Positions 44,093-54,600 of a DNA stretch of 64,000 nt are shown here, piece by piece. Position 1 is the stretch's first letter, and each line of letters opens with the position of its first letter. The stretch covers positions 32,456 through 96,455 of the forward strand of contig NZ_PVYW01000029.1 in assembly GCF_003001675.1 (NCBI RefSeq), written 5' to 3'. Under the pieces are notes generated by a model. The model did no database searches. It worked only from the letters and a program-made list of their open reading frames with translations, and was not told the origin of the DNA. The position numbers and the translations under genes were made by a program. The stretch comes from Cohnella sp. SGD-V74 (lineage in GTDB: Bacteria > Bacillota > Bacilli > Paenibacillales > Paenibacillaceae).

Positions 44093-45493
44093 TCACTTGC
44101 CCAGACGCCGTATCCCCGCTTCGATCTCCTCGGCGTTTAACTCGCCGAAACCGATAATAAAGCAGTTCTCGTACATTTGACGGGTTTCCGGCGAGCAATG
44201 AACCGTGACGGGCTCCACGCGGACGCCTGCTCGCACAGCCTTCTCTTGAAACTCGGCCCCGTCGCCCCCTGTCAGCTTCAACACGATATGCAGCCCCGCG
44301 TTCCGCCCGACGACAGTCGCGCTGTCGCCCAGATTATTGCGGATGGACTCGATCAGCACCGCGTATTTCTTCTGGTAAACCCGCCGCATTTTTCTGACGT
44401 GCTTCTCGAAGTGGCCTTCCTTCATAAATAACTGCAGCGCGTGCTGAATGAGCGGAGAGACCGACTGGTTGTATTGGGCAAGCTTTACCTGGAACGATCC
44501 CGTCAGAGCGCGGGGAACAACCAGATAGCTCAGCCGGACGGACGGCAGAAACACCTTCGACAAAGTCCCCATATAGATCACCCGATCCTGCCGGTCGATC
44601 GCCTTCATCGCCGGGATCGGATCGCCGGAATACCGAAATTCGCTGTCGTAATCGTCCTCGACAATGTATCCGTTGCGCTTCTCGGCCCATTCCAACAGCT
44701 CGTTTCTCCTCTGAACCCCCATTACCATTCCCATCGGAAACTGATGCGAAGGCGTCACATAGACCAATTTGGCGGAGGACTCCGTCAAAGGCGCGATCCT
44801 GATTCCCCCGGAATCGAGAGGAATCTCGTCTATTGTGCAGTTGTGATCAACGAATACGGCGCGAGCGCCGCGCCAGCCGGGGTTCTCCATCGCAACGGCG
44901 CGCCCGGAGATCGCCAGAAACCGGCACAACAGGCCGAGAGAATGCTGCGACCCCGCGGTAATGCAGATTTGATCGGGCGAGCAGTCAATGCCCCTCGATT
45001 GGAACAAATAAGCGGCAAGCTCCTCCCTCAGTTCGTCGTCGCCCAAGGCGTTGCCGTAGCCTAGCGAATTTTTGACGGTCGAATGCAGGGCGGTCACGAG
45101 ACATCTGCGCCAAGCCGAGACGGGGAACGATCTCGTATCGATTCCCCCGGACACGAAGTTATACGGCACGAGGCTGTCGCCGGAATGCGCCTGCCTGGAG
45201 CGATTCCGACTCAGACGGTCGGGAATGGGTGCGGTCGACGGTTCGGCGCTGTACAGAACGTACAGGCCGCTTCTGCTGCGGCTCTCGGCATATCCTTCCG
45301 ATATGAGCTGCTGGTAAGCGACGCTTACCGTATTTTTGCTGATGGCCAAATAACTCGCCATCTCGCGAACGGACGGCAATCTGTCGCCTTCTTTCAAGCG
45401 TCCCGAAGCTATCTCCTGTTTGACATATCGATAGAGCTGAACGTACACGGGAATTCCGGATTGCCTGTCGAGGAACGGAGTCAAGCTGATCAT
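44093..45493 (-). CDS. MocR/PdxR-type GntR regulator with aminotransferase domain
   Basis: A 466-residue regulator. The N-terminal GntR winged helix has IPVYVQLYRYVKQEIASGRLKEGDRLPSVREMASYLAISKNTVSVAYQQL. A fold-type-I aminotransferase-like domain follows, with ITAGSQHSLGLLCR, ENPGWRGAR, VTPSHQFPMGMVM, EDDYDSEFRYSG and the PLP-Lys motif YMGTLSKVFLPSVRLSY. I start it at ATG 45493; the open frame continues upstream to 45661 without support. It is divergent from an ABC-2 exporter operon, with TGTCCC operator-like repeats between them. Ligand could be PLP or an amino compound. Confidence 0.92.
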   Translation of the reverse strand: MISLTPFLDRQSGIPVYVQLYRYVKQEIASGRLKEGDRLPSVREMASYLAISKNTVSVAYQQLISEGYAESRSRSGLYVLYSAEPSTAPIPDRLSRNRSRQAHSGDSLVPYNFVSGGIDTRSFPVSAWRRCLVTALHSTVKNSLGYGNALGDDELREELAAYLFQSRGIDCSPDQICITAGSQHSLGLLCRFLAISGRAVAMENPGWRGARAVFVDHNCTIDEIPLDSGGIRIAPLTESSAKLVYVTPSHQFPMGMVMGVQRRNELLEWAEKRNGYIVEDDYDSEFRYSGDPIPAMKAIDRQDRVIYMGTLSKVFLPSVRLSYLVVPRALTGSFQVKLAQYNQSVSPLIQHALQLFMKEGHFEKHVRKMRRVYQKKYAVLIESIRNNLGDSATVVGRNAGLHIVLKLTGGDGAEFQEKAVRAGVRVEPVTVHCSPETRQMYENCFIIGFGELNAEEIEAGIRRLGK

Positions 45494-45506
45494 TTTCCAC
45501 ACCAAC

Positions 45507-45550
45507 TGTCCCAATAAAATAGTGTCGTTCTGTCCCTCAACGCAGGGACA
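45507..45550. promoter_or_regulatory. TGTCCC operator cluster between MocR and ABC exporter
   Basis: A direct repeat of TGTCCC (45507-45512 and 45531-45536, 24 bp apart) and an inverted copy forming TGTCCCTcaacgcAGGGACA (45531-45550). Direct plus inverted half-sites fit the multi-site binding of dimeric MocR regulators. Confidence 0.65.
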
Positions 45551-45624
45551 TATTTCGATTATGATTGATTCTACCATAGACGAGAATCTCCAACATCCGG
45601 AGAAATAGAAGGAGCTGAAAGAAA

Positions 45625-46644
45625 ATGTCGGCCATTCGAGTCCGCAATTTGTCCAAATCATTCAAGAGGCCCATTCGAACGTCCGGGCTGCGAGGGGCGA
45701 TTCAGGATCTGCTGCATCGACGTTACGAAGAGAAGAAAGCCGTCGACGACCTCTCGTTCGACATCCCGCAGGGCGAAATCGTCGGCTACCTCGGCCCCAA
45801 CGGCGCAGGCAAGTCGACTTCCATTAAAATGCTGGTCGGAATTCTCGTTCCGACGTCAGGCGACGTGACGATCAACGGTCTTGTTCCCTACAGAAACCGG
45901 GCCGCCACCGCCAGAGGGATCGGCGTCGTATTCGGCCAACGCTCTCAGCTGTGGTGGGATATTCCCGTATCGGAGACGTTCCAGCTGATGAAGTACATGT
46001 ACAAAATTCCTGATAACCGCTACAAGCGTAATATCGAACTGTTCGCGGACGTTCTCGGCATTCAGGAGTTCATGCATGTCGCCGTTCGCCAGCTCAGCCT
46101 GGGCCAGCGCATGCGGGCCGACTTGTGCGCAGCCTTGCTGCATAACCCTTCCATCGTATTTCTGGACGAGCCTACGATCGGGCTGGATGTGGTCGTGAAG
46201 AAGAAAATAAGGGAGTTTCTGTTGGAGGTTAACGCGGAATACAAAACGACGATTCTGCTGACCACCCACGATATGCAGGACGTGGAGAAGCTTTGCTCCC
46301 GCATTATCTTGATCAACAACGGCACGAAAGCGTTCGACGGTCCGCTGGAGCGGATGAAGACGGAATTCGGCGCAGGCGAGACGCTAAGCGTTCAAGTCGA
46401 AGGAGCGGTCGAGAACTGGGACGGTCTGAGGCTCTTGGGAGTCGGGGATTACCGCTATGATCCCGAATCGTCGACGCTTACGGTTCGATACGATAAGCGG
46501 GAATCCAATCCGGCTCAGCTGCTCTCCTGGATTATGGGCCGGGCGTCGGTCGTCGATTTTACCGTCAAGCCGCCGGAAGTGGAGGACATTATTCGGGCCA
46601 TGTATACGAATCCGGCGCGGCCGGTTCTGCAGGAGGTATTATGA
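45625..46644 (+). CDS. ABC-2 exporter ATP-binding protein
   Basis: A 339-residue ATPase with Walker A GPNGAGKST (residues 57-64), the variant signature LSLGQRMRADLCAAL, Walker B IVFLDEPTIGLD and H-loop TTHDMQDVEKL. A C-terminal regulatory extension (~residues 250-339) is present. The pattern KAVDDLSFDIPQGEIVGYLGPNGAG and the LGQRMR signature define the group that pairs with ABC2_membrane_6 permeases. It overlaps the first permease start by 4 bp. It is predicted to export a hydrophobic compound or drug under MocR control. Confidence 0.94.
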   Translation: MSAIRVRNLSKSFKRPIRTSGLRGAIQDLLHRRYEEKKAVDDLSFDIPQGEIVGYLGPNGAGKSTSIKMLVGILVPTSGDVTINGLVPYRNRAATARGIGVVFGQRSQLWWDIPVSETFQLMKYMYKIPDNRYKRNIELFADVLGIQEFMHVAVRQLSLGQRMRADLCAALLHNPSIVFLDEPTIGLDVVVKKKIREFLLEVNAEYKTTILLTTHDMQDVEKLCSRIILINNGTKAFDGPLERMKTEFGAGETLSVQVEGAVENWDGLRLLGVGDYRYDPESSTLTVRYDKRESNPAQLLSWIMGRASVVDFTVKPPEVEDIIRAMYTNPARPVLQEVL

Positions 46645-47441
46645 GGCTTTATTGTCAGATCATGCTGAACGCGGTGCAGAGCGGTACGACTTACCGGTTT
46701 CATACGTTTATTACGACGGCGAACAGACTCGTTGCCCTGCTTGTGCAATTTTTCTTATGGACGGCATTGTACGCGGGAGCTTCGGCATTAAGCGTGCCGA
46801 TTACGCAGGTTTCCCTGGACGAGATGATTACGTACGCCGTATTCAGCACGATGATCTCGATGATCGTAGCGAACGAGAACATCGAAACGCTGAGCCAGAA
46901 AATCCAGACCGGCAACATCGTCACGTATTTGATCCGGCCGATCGGCTTGTTCCGTTCCTTGCTGTTCGAGACGTTGGGCACCAAAGCGTTCGCCGCGCTG
47001 TTCGAGATCATCCCGATCCTCGTCGTCGGCTACCTGTTTTTCAGTCCCGCCGAATTGCCCTTATCCCATCTGCTGAGATTCCTGATCGCCTTGTTTAACG
47101 GCTTTATGGTTTATTTTCTGCTTACGTTTCTCGTCGGGATGAGCAGCTTCTGGTATTTGCGAATCTTTCATCTAAGCTTCGTACTGACCCATCTGATCAA
47201 CTTCTTCTCCGGGATCGTGATCCCGATCTGGTTTTTCCCGAAAGCTCTGTACGCGGTCACGTCATGGCTTCCGTTCGACTTGATCTATTACCATCCGTTA
47301 GCGATTCTGCTGGGCAAGGCGGACGAGTCCCAGAACCTGTTCGCGTTCGCCAAGGGAGCGGCCTGGATCGCGGTGCTGGCAGCGGCTTCCGCGATCGCCT
47401 GGATGGCGGCCAAGCGCAAAGTCGTGGTTCAGGGAGGTTAA
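46641..47441 (+). CDS. ABC-2 family permease subunit 1
   Basis: A 266-residue membrane protein with about six helices, including VALLVQFFLWTALYAGA, MIVANENIETLSQKIQTGNIVTYLIRPIG and VLTHLINFFSGIVIPIWFFP. The motif GNIVTYLIRPIGLF (RPxG after the second helix) and the FFSG.vIPIWFFP segment are typical of the DUF990/ABC2_membrane_6 permeases that work as pairs. It starts 4 bp inside the ATPase gene and is followed after 2 bp by the second permease. Confidence 0.9.
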   Translation: MRLYCQIMLNAVQSGTTYRFHTFITTANRLVALLVQFFLWTALYAGASALSVPITQVSLDEMITYAVFSTMISMIVANENIETLSQKIQTGNIVTYLIRPIGLFRSLLFETLGTKAFAALFEIIPILVVGYLFFSPAELPLSHLLRFLIALFNGFMVYFLLTFLVGMSSFWYLRIFHLSFVLTHLINFFSGIVIPIWFFPKALYAVTSWLPFDLIYYHPLAILLGKADESQNLFAFAKGAAWIAVLAAASAIAWMAAKRKVVVQGG

Positions 47442-47443
47442 GC

Positions 47444-48247
47444 ATGCACACCGTCAAACTGTACGGCAGGTTTCTTATCGTCTACATGAGGTCTCAGCTG
47501 GAATATCGGTTTTCCTTTTTCGGCGACGTCTTCGTGAATATGTTGACCTTCGTTTCGCTGTATTTGGGCTTCTGGGTGCTGTTCCAGACGTTCCCAAGCA
47601 TGGACGGGTGGGGCTTCTGGGAAGTGCTGTTTCTCAACAATTTGAACCTGATGACGTATGCGACTTGTTCGATGTTCCTATGGGGACCGATGATTCAGTT
47701 GGAAAATACGGTGCGAACGGGCGAATTCGATAATTTCCTCGTGAGACCGTACCCGCCGCTGCTGATTCTGGTATTCCGCCAATTCGGACATACGTTTATC
47801 GGACATCTGATCGTATCGTCGTGTGTGCTCGCGCTTTGCACGTATCAGCTCTCCATCCAGTGGACGGTCGGCAACGCGTTGTTCCTGCTCTTCTGTCTGA
47901 TCGGCGGCATCCTGATTCAAGGAGCGATTATGATCGCGGCTGCGTCCAGCGCTTTCTGGGTCATCCGTTCGAAGGCGGTTCTGGAGATGTCGATCTATAC
48001 CGTAAGAAGCTTCATCAACTATCCGATCAGCATCTATGTCCAATCGATCCAACTGCTGCTCACGTTCCTGATCCCTTACGCGATCGTGAATTATTATCCC
48101 GCTTCCCTCTTCTTCGGGAAGGAAGAGCGAAGCGCCCTGTTTTACTTCTTTCCGGTGATTTCGGTTGCCGTGGGGGCGCTGCTGTTCTTGTTGGCCTGTA
48201 AAATATTCAGCCGCGGCGTCGCTCGCTACGACAGCTCGGGTTCTTGA
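47444..48247 (+). CDS. ABC-2 family permease subunit 2
   Basis: A 267-residue partner of the preceding permease, with six helices and the equivalent motif RTGEFDNFLVRPYPPLLILVFRQFG. It has YPISIYVQSIQLLLTFLIPYAIVNYYPASLFFGKEE near the end, like subunit 1's IPIWFFP region. The ATG at 47444 has AGGGAGG upstream. The two permeases and the ATPase form a complete exporter. Confidence 0.9.
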   Translation: MHTVKLYGRFLIVYMRSQLEYRFSFFGDVFVNMLTFVSLYLGFWVLFQTFPSMDGWGFWEVLFLNNLNLMTYATCSMFLWGPMIQLENTVRTGEFDNFLVRPYPPLLILVFRQFGHTFIGHLIVSSCVLALCTYQLSIQWTVGNALFLLFCLIGGILIQGAIMIAAASSAFWVIRSKAVLEMSIYTVRSFINYPISIYVQSIQLLLTFLIPYAIVNYYPASLFFGKEERSALFYFFPVISVAVGALLFLLACKIFSRGVARYDSSGS

Positions 48248-48250
48248 AAA

Positions 48251-48280
48251 AAGCAAAGAGCCGCGTCGCGACGCGGCTCT
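48251..48280 (-). terminator. Terminator with perfect 24-bp palindrome
   Basis: AGAGCCGCGTCG|CGACGCGGCTCT (48257-48280) is followed on the minus strand by TTTGCTTTTTT. It terminates the tRNA-Arg transcript and may also act on the convergent exporter operon. Confidence 0.9.
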
Positions 48281-48294
48281 GAACATGTATGAAG

Positions 48295-48369
48295 TGGCGG
48301 CCCCGGCCAGAATCGAACTGACATCTACCCTTTAGGAGAGGGTTGCTCTATCCGTTGAGCTACGGAGCC
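48295..48369 (-). tRNA. tRNA-Arg (anticodon CCT)
   Basis: The 75-nt minus-strand sequence folds fully. The acceptor stem is GGCTCCG/CGGGGCC, the D stem GCTC/GAGC and the anticodon stem ACCCT/AGGGT, with loop CTCCTAA giving anticodon CCT. The T arm is GTCAG-TTCGATT-CTGGC and the 3' GCCA is encoded. It reads AGG codons. Confidence 0.95.
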
Positions 48370-48423
48370 ACAGCAATGAACATTATAACATAAATCCTTT
48401 TACTCGCCAAAACAGATTTTCCT

Positions 48424-48586
48424 AGGGCGTGTATGCAACCTCCGAGGACAGCAGATGTTGCCGAATTTTCGTTCCATGCAAGGAACTTTTGTGAAGGCGT
48501 ACCGGAGGTACGTCAAGCAAAAGTGACGAAGCAGGGGGCGAAAAGGCGGTGATAGATGCCCCTGAGCGGGTTTGCATACACGCCCT
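48424..48586. repeat. MITE-a, complete copy
   Basis: A 163-bp non-coding element bounded by AGGGCGTGTATGCAA and its inverse TTGCATACACGCCCT. The first 82 bp recur at 6734-6815, and the fused ends alone recur at 26592-26617. It contains no transposase gene. An internal hairpin is formed around GTACCGGAGGTAC. Confidence 0.85.
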
Positions 48587-48603
48587 GGTCAGACTGCAGC
48601 AAG

Positions 48604-48632
48604 AAGGACTGCCCCATGTCGGGACAGCCCTT
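48604..48632 (-). terminator. Terminator of the giant surface-protein gene
   Basis: On the minus strand a 12-bp stem, AAGGGCTGTCCC with GGGGCAGTCCTT (two wobble pairs), has a 5-base loop and is followed by CTTG. It lies just after the stop codon at 48642. Confidence 0.65.
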
Positions 48633-48641
48633 CCAGCCTGC

Positions 48642-51600
48642 CTACTTAGAATTGGTTACAATTAGCCCTTGCGCGGTCAGCGCGCGGAGCACGATAACGG
48701 CAGCCTCCGCCCGCGTGGCGGTCGCTTCGGGACGCAGCTTGCCTCCGCTGCCGCCCTGCAGCAATCCGTTCTGCACCGCATAGGCGATTTGCAGCAGCGC
48801 CCATCCCGATACGCGATCGGCGTCCGCCATTCCGTCGAGCACGGCCTGTGCATTCAGCTTGATGTCCGGATCGACGCGAAGCGCGCGGAACAGCATAACC
48901 GCCATCTCCTCTCGAGTTACCGGATCGCCCGGACGGAACCGTCCGCCCGCTCCTTGCACGATGCCGGCCTCAGCCGCCCGGGAGACGAACGGCGCGTACC
49001 AGGCGTTCGACGCCACATCGCCGAACTCCGGCGCTTCACCGGCCGTGGCATCCGCGCCGAGCAGCGGCATCAGCAGCTTCACGAACTCGGCGCGGGTGAT
49101 GCGGCCGTTCGGACGGAAGGAGCCGTCCGGGTCGCCGCTGACAATGCCGCGCGCAGCCAGCGCTTCGACATCGGCGCGGCTCCAGTGATTCGCCAGATCG
49201 CCGAACCTTATCTCGGCAAGCAGCACCGCATATGTGCCGGGCTCCTTGGTCTCGGCCGTCACGGTTCGATCCGCTCCGTCGACAATGCCGCCGACGTAGA
49301 TCCACTTGGTGCGGTCTGCTTCATCTTGACGGTATATGCCGAGTTTGCGGATGTCCGCCCCGCGGAGCATAGCCTCATCGTACGCGATCGTCAGCTTGCC
49401 CGCGGCGGTCAATCGGCCGCCTTCCGGTTCAAGCCTCCATTCATACGCCTTCGACAGCAGCCGCAGGTGACCGGAAGCCGGCGTTGGCGCATCGTCGTGC
49501 CGTGTGGCCGCGACTTGTTTCGCTGCTTCCGCCGCTCCGGCAGGCAGCCACAGCTTGAAGGACCCGTCAAAAAACTTCAGTTCCCCGGCAACCGTTCCAA
49601 TGTCCGCGCGCTCTGTATCGGCGCTGCCCGGATGACCGGAATTGCCTGGGTTACCGGAATTTCCGGGATTGCCTGCGCCTCCCGGATTGCCCGATCCGCT
49701 TCCGGCTTTCGTCGTCGCGTTCAGCGTCTGCGGCGGGGATGCGTTGCCCGCGTTGTCGACGGTCCAGATCGCGATCTCGTAATCCGTGGACGACGCCAAG
49801 CCGTTGATCGTGTGGCGACCCGCTCCTTTCGGAACGGATACCGGAGCGGAAGCTGTCGTGTCACCTTGTTTCGTCCACCGGATCATGATGGTGGCCAGAT
49901 CGTTGTCGTTCGGGTCCGTCCATGCGATGCCGACGCTGCTCGCAGCCGGAGTCGCCGCAACGGCGATGACCGGTCCCGGAGGCACGAAATCGCGTGACGC
50001 CGGCTGTACTCCTGCCGTACCGAACGTGATTGTCGCCGCGCCGAATCGATCATGGGTATCGTAGGAGCGCACCTCGACCTCATAACTCGTATTGGCCTCG
50101 AGCCCTTCCAGCAACGCGAACGTCCTCACTTCCCGCAGCTCGACAAGCTTATGCGCTTCGCTCGAGCCCGACTTCCGATAGGCGACGACAAGGCGGCTCA
50201 GTTCCGTATCGTCAGGCAGTTTCCAGGTGAGAAGCGCGGAGCCGCTGTCGGCTTCAGCCTGCACATCAAGCACCCCTGCCGGTCCCGTCCCCTCATCCGT
50301 CACTTCGAACGTTTCCTCGTACGGTTCGACGAGCGGCACGCCTGCGTAACTCGTCAGCCCGCCATCGACATAAATCCGATAGGCGCCGTTCGCCAGCGGT
50401 GCATCCGGCGTGAAGCGAACGCGCTTGGAGTCGCCGTCGGTCACCGTTCCCGCGACCGCCCACGTGCCTGTCACGTCGCCCTCGTCATCAATAACAGCCA
50501 ACAGTTGACCGGATACCGCATCGCCGTCTACGTGACGGTCGAACAGAATATCGACCGAAGCGCCGCCGGGAGCCGCCTCGACCCTGACCGGCTTAGCCGG
50601 CAGCGTCGACACCATCGGGATGTTGACGTCGAAGTGAGGCGGCAGTACGATCAGTTCCTCGCTCTCCGCCGGGAGATACCCTTCCTTCTCATACCTCACC
50701 TTCCACTTGCCTTCCGGCACATCCCACGCATAGCGGCCGTCCGCATCCGTATACAGCGGATTGTCCTGTCCATACCAATCCGAATTCCATACGTCCCAGC
50801 GCCCGGCTTCCTCGTTCCAACGAAGCGCCGTCGCCTTAACGCCTTCAATTCGATTGTCCTCAGACACTTCGTACACATAGCCGCTCGGATCGTAAATCCA
50901 TTCCGGATCGGCGATCTTCCGCTTCGGCTTTGGCTCCGGCTTCTTGCAATATGGGTTGTTGTGGAGGTCGACTTCCAGATTGTCGATCATCCCTTGCATT
51001 TGGGCATCCAGTAACTTGCCCGTCATATTGCTTACAAGGAACAACGCGACGGTGCCGATGCCGAACGTGGCCGGGCCTGCGACCGCCCCGGCAACCAGGA
51101 TTGCCGCCTTGGTCAGCTCCACTGCGATCAGATGATTTTTCAGGAAATTGATATGATGGTGATACACATCCTGAAGACGCGGGTCGCAATTAAGCGCGAC
51201 GTAGTCCATCAGCCCTTCCAAGCGGGAGAGCACATCCCCGCTGCCGCGGCCGTCATAGACGGTCCAAGCGGAGTCGATCGTCTTCCACGTATTCGTCCCC
51301 TGCTCTTTGCCGAAGAAGACGACGACACGCGTTGCGATTGCGCCGATCCCGCTGCTCAGCGCGCGAACCTCCGCTCCTTTGTCTACGGTGCCGGACGACT
51401 TCAGCGCTGAGGCCGTCTGCGCGTCGGCTCCGGCCGCCAGCAACGCCATCGCCTCGCCGACGTTTAATCCGCCTTGAAGCGCCGACTCTTGCAAGTAGCC
51501 GGTCATTTCGATGCGCAGCACCCCGTTGTTGAAGGAAGGACTCAGGTTTAGGCCGTACACCGGAACTCCAGTCTCTTCAGCCAGCGCCAAGTCGGCTGCC

Positions 51601-54600
51601 GTCGGCGTGTAAGTCGTGCGCTCCAGCGAAGCCGTTACCTTCATGTCGACATCGCCTTCGGCGCCGGGCAGCTTGCCTTCGTAGGTCATCGACTGCCGGC
51701 TTCCGTCCGGGCTTCGCTGCGACACGGTCAAATTGCTCGTTGTCGCATCGCGGAAGGCAGGCGGCAGCGCGGCGCGGATTTCGGCAGACGGAGGTACCCG
51801 GCCGTTCCATTCCGTCGGCGCCTCCTGCGCACGGTAGTCAATGCCGATCGGACCCGGCTTCGCCGTCCCGCTCGCCACGGCCGTATGCACGCCGTCTTTC
51901 AGCGAAGCCTCGACGCGAGTGTCGCCCAGATAGAACGCGACATCACGGACCCGGTCCGGATGATTAAACTTAACCGTCATCACGAACGGCAAAGTCGGCA
52001 CGAACACATAAGGGAAGCGCGGCTCGCTCTCCCGGGGGTCCAGCACGATTTTACGGCCGTCGGTTTGCTGCATCGTGAAGGAGATCGGTTCAACGTGATT
52101 CTCGTCGTAGTCCACCGTTCGCGGCTCGCTGCTCCAGGACTTGGCTCCGAGGGAAGCGACGGCGCGCAATTGCCAACGGTTGGCGGTCTCTCCGTTCATC
52201 GCCGCCTTGATCCCCCATCGGCCGGCCGATGTCGTCTCTGCCGCTCCGACTACCAGATCCCCGGCGTATACGACGACGCGGCTTCCGGCCGGCGCCGTTC
52301 CCGTCACCCGGAATTCGCGATAGGCGGTGCGTTCCGGCGCAACCAGAGTTACCTGCGCAACGGCGGCGCGGGCGAATCCGATCTCTTCCTCGACCTGCGC
52401 GCCTCTCCGAGTGAACGCTATGCGAGGCGACACGTCCAGATGGTCTCCCGACCATTCGCTCGGCAACAGCAGCGAGTACTGAATCGTTCCCGTACCCTGA
52501 GCGGGCACGTTTCCTAAGTTAAGAATATACTTGCCGTTCGTCTCCGTCGGCGATACGGGCTGCCCGTTCCACACGGCGCTGCCGGGTACGAGTGTTGCCC
52601 CGGCGGGCACATCCAGCAGAACGGACGCTGATCCGGCTTGCTCGGAGCTGCCGTTGCGATAGCCGATGCGAACCGTAACGGTTGTGCCGGGCACGGCGTT
52701 GGAAGTGCCGAGCAGCACATAGTTGCCGGCATGCCGGGCGAACGTGCCCATCGGCTCGGGACTCAGTTCGCCCAGATCGATCTCGTCGTTATCGTCCAGC
52801 TCGAAGGTGCGAATCACCGTTGCGCCGGATCTCGCGTATTGAGCCCTAAGCTCGTAAAGCCCTTTTCCCGGCAGGTCGATCGAGAATCGGCTGTCGGACA
52901 CCGTCGCAGACGCCGCGTATTGCCGCCTTCCGGAGTTATCCAGCTTGTAGACGGTCAATGATGCCGGCGTCTCGGTCAAGCTGCCGTCGACGTTGCTTCG
53001 CAGCCGCTGAAGTCTCAGCTCCGCTTCGACTCGCCGGTCGTCATCGATGACGACCTCCACGCAGCCCGAATCGTATCCGCCTTCTGCACCGTTCGCGCAG
53101 ACGTTCACCTTATCGCCTACAGCAGCATAGACAAGCAGCGGATGATAGCCTCCCGCTCTATGACCCGTCGTATGAATATGGAAATGGACAAATTCCCGCC
53201 AATCCAGCTCATAAGGCCCGATCCAGACGCCGCTAACGTCTTCCGTGTACAAATTCAGTTTAATGACCGCCGGCACCGGCGTGCTGAACCGGAAGTTATG
53301 CCTCAGCGTCTGTCCGCTCTCCGCTCTTAATTTCACCCAGCCTCCGCTGAAGCCGCCTTCGATCAGCACCTGCAGCTGAACGTCCCCTGCCGGTACCGAC
53401 AGCGAATATTCGCCGTTCTCGTCGGTGACGGTCTGGAAGTTGCTCCCGCGGGAGGAGACCTGCACAGTCGCGCCGCGAACCGGCTTCCCTTCCGGATCGA
53501 CGATCGTTCCCGCGATCGCGGCGTCGGTGCGCAGCGGAATCCGGATCGACTCGTTCTGGCTGCCTCCCTTAAGCTCCAAGGTCAGCTCGACCGGAGCGTA
53601 CACCGGATCGGACGGGGTAGCGACGATCTTCGCCTGCCTGCCGGTCATCTGCCGGAAGGGCGCGAATGTCAGCCATCCGTTCTGCAGCGTCGTCCCAGCC
53701 GCTATCGTGCGCCCCGACTCGTCGGAGACGACCACATGGACCCCGCCGAACGAACCGCGCTCGTTGGAGATAGCAAGCGTCAAGCTGGCTGGCAGCATCG
53801 GCTCGACCCGAACGTTTCTCCGATCGCCCGCTCGCACGTCTAGAGAAGGCGGCCGCTCCGGGTTTTCGCTGAGCAAATCGACCCCGCCCGCGCCGATCAA
53901 CACAAACGTATAGTCGTTCGCAGGAGGCAATCCCCTGAACTCGATCGTTGATCTGCCGCCCAACACAACCGATTGGTTCGCATGGGCGGAAGCGCTTCGT
54001 ATCGTCAGCACTCCATCTTCGGGAGCGGCATTGCCCGCCACCTCCACGAGCGCAGTCGCTCCGACCGGGATTGGCTTCCGCAGCGCCTCCTTCTCAAGCA
54101 CGCTTCCATCCGACGTCTCCAGCGTGCCTTTCAGCGACAACAACTCTGCGGCCAGTTCCGGCACTTCCAATTCGCCGGTGTAGACGCCGGGAGCCGTATT
54201 GTCTTCTGTCAGATTAACGCGCTTGGTTCTCTGGACTCCATCGCTATCCGTATACTCGAGCTGCGCCGTTGCCGATCCAGGATCGACACCCGGCTCTCCC
54301 GTCAATCGCAGGGCAATCTTTTCCTGCTGTCCGGCGTATTCCCGGAAATACAGCGGCGTCGTGTACGAGAACGAACCGAGGCCGCCAGCAATCGTTATCG
54401 TCTTCTCCACCGAGAAGGGCGAGGCTGTGCCGCCGAAGAGACGATGGACGGCATACGTATAAGTCATGCCGGGCTGCGCCGTACGATCCGTATACGCGCG
54501 AGTTGCCGCGCTGATATTGTCGGCCAACGTCTCCCACTGGCCGCTGCCTTGCTTGCGCACGACGCGGAAGGCATCGATGTCGCTGCCCGGCGCCGGATCG

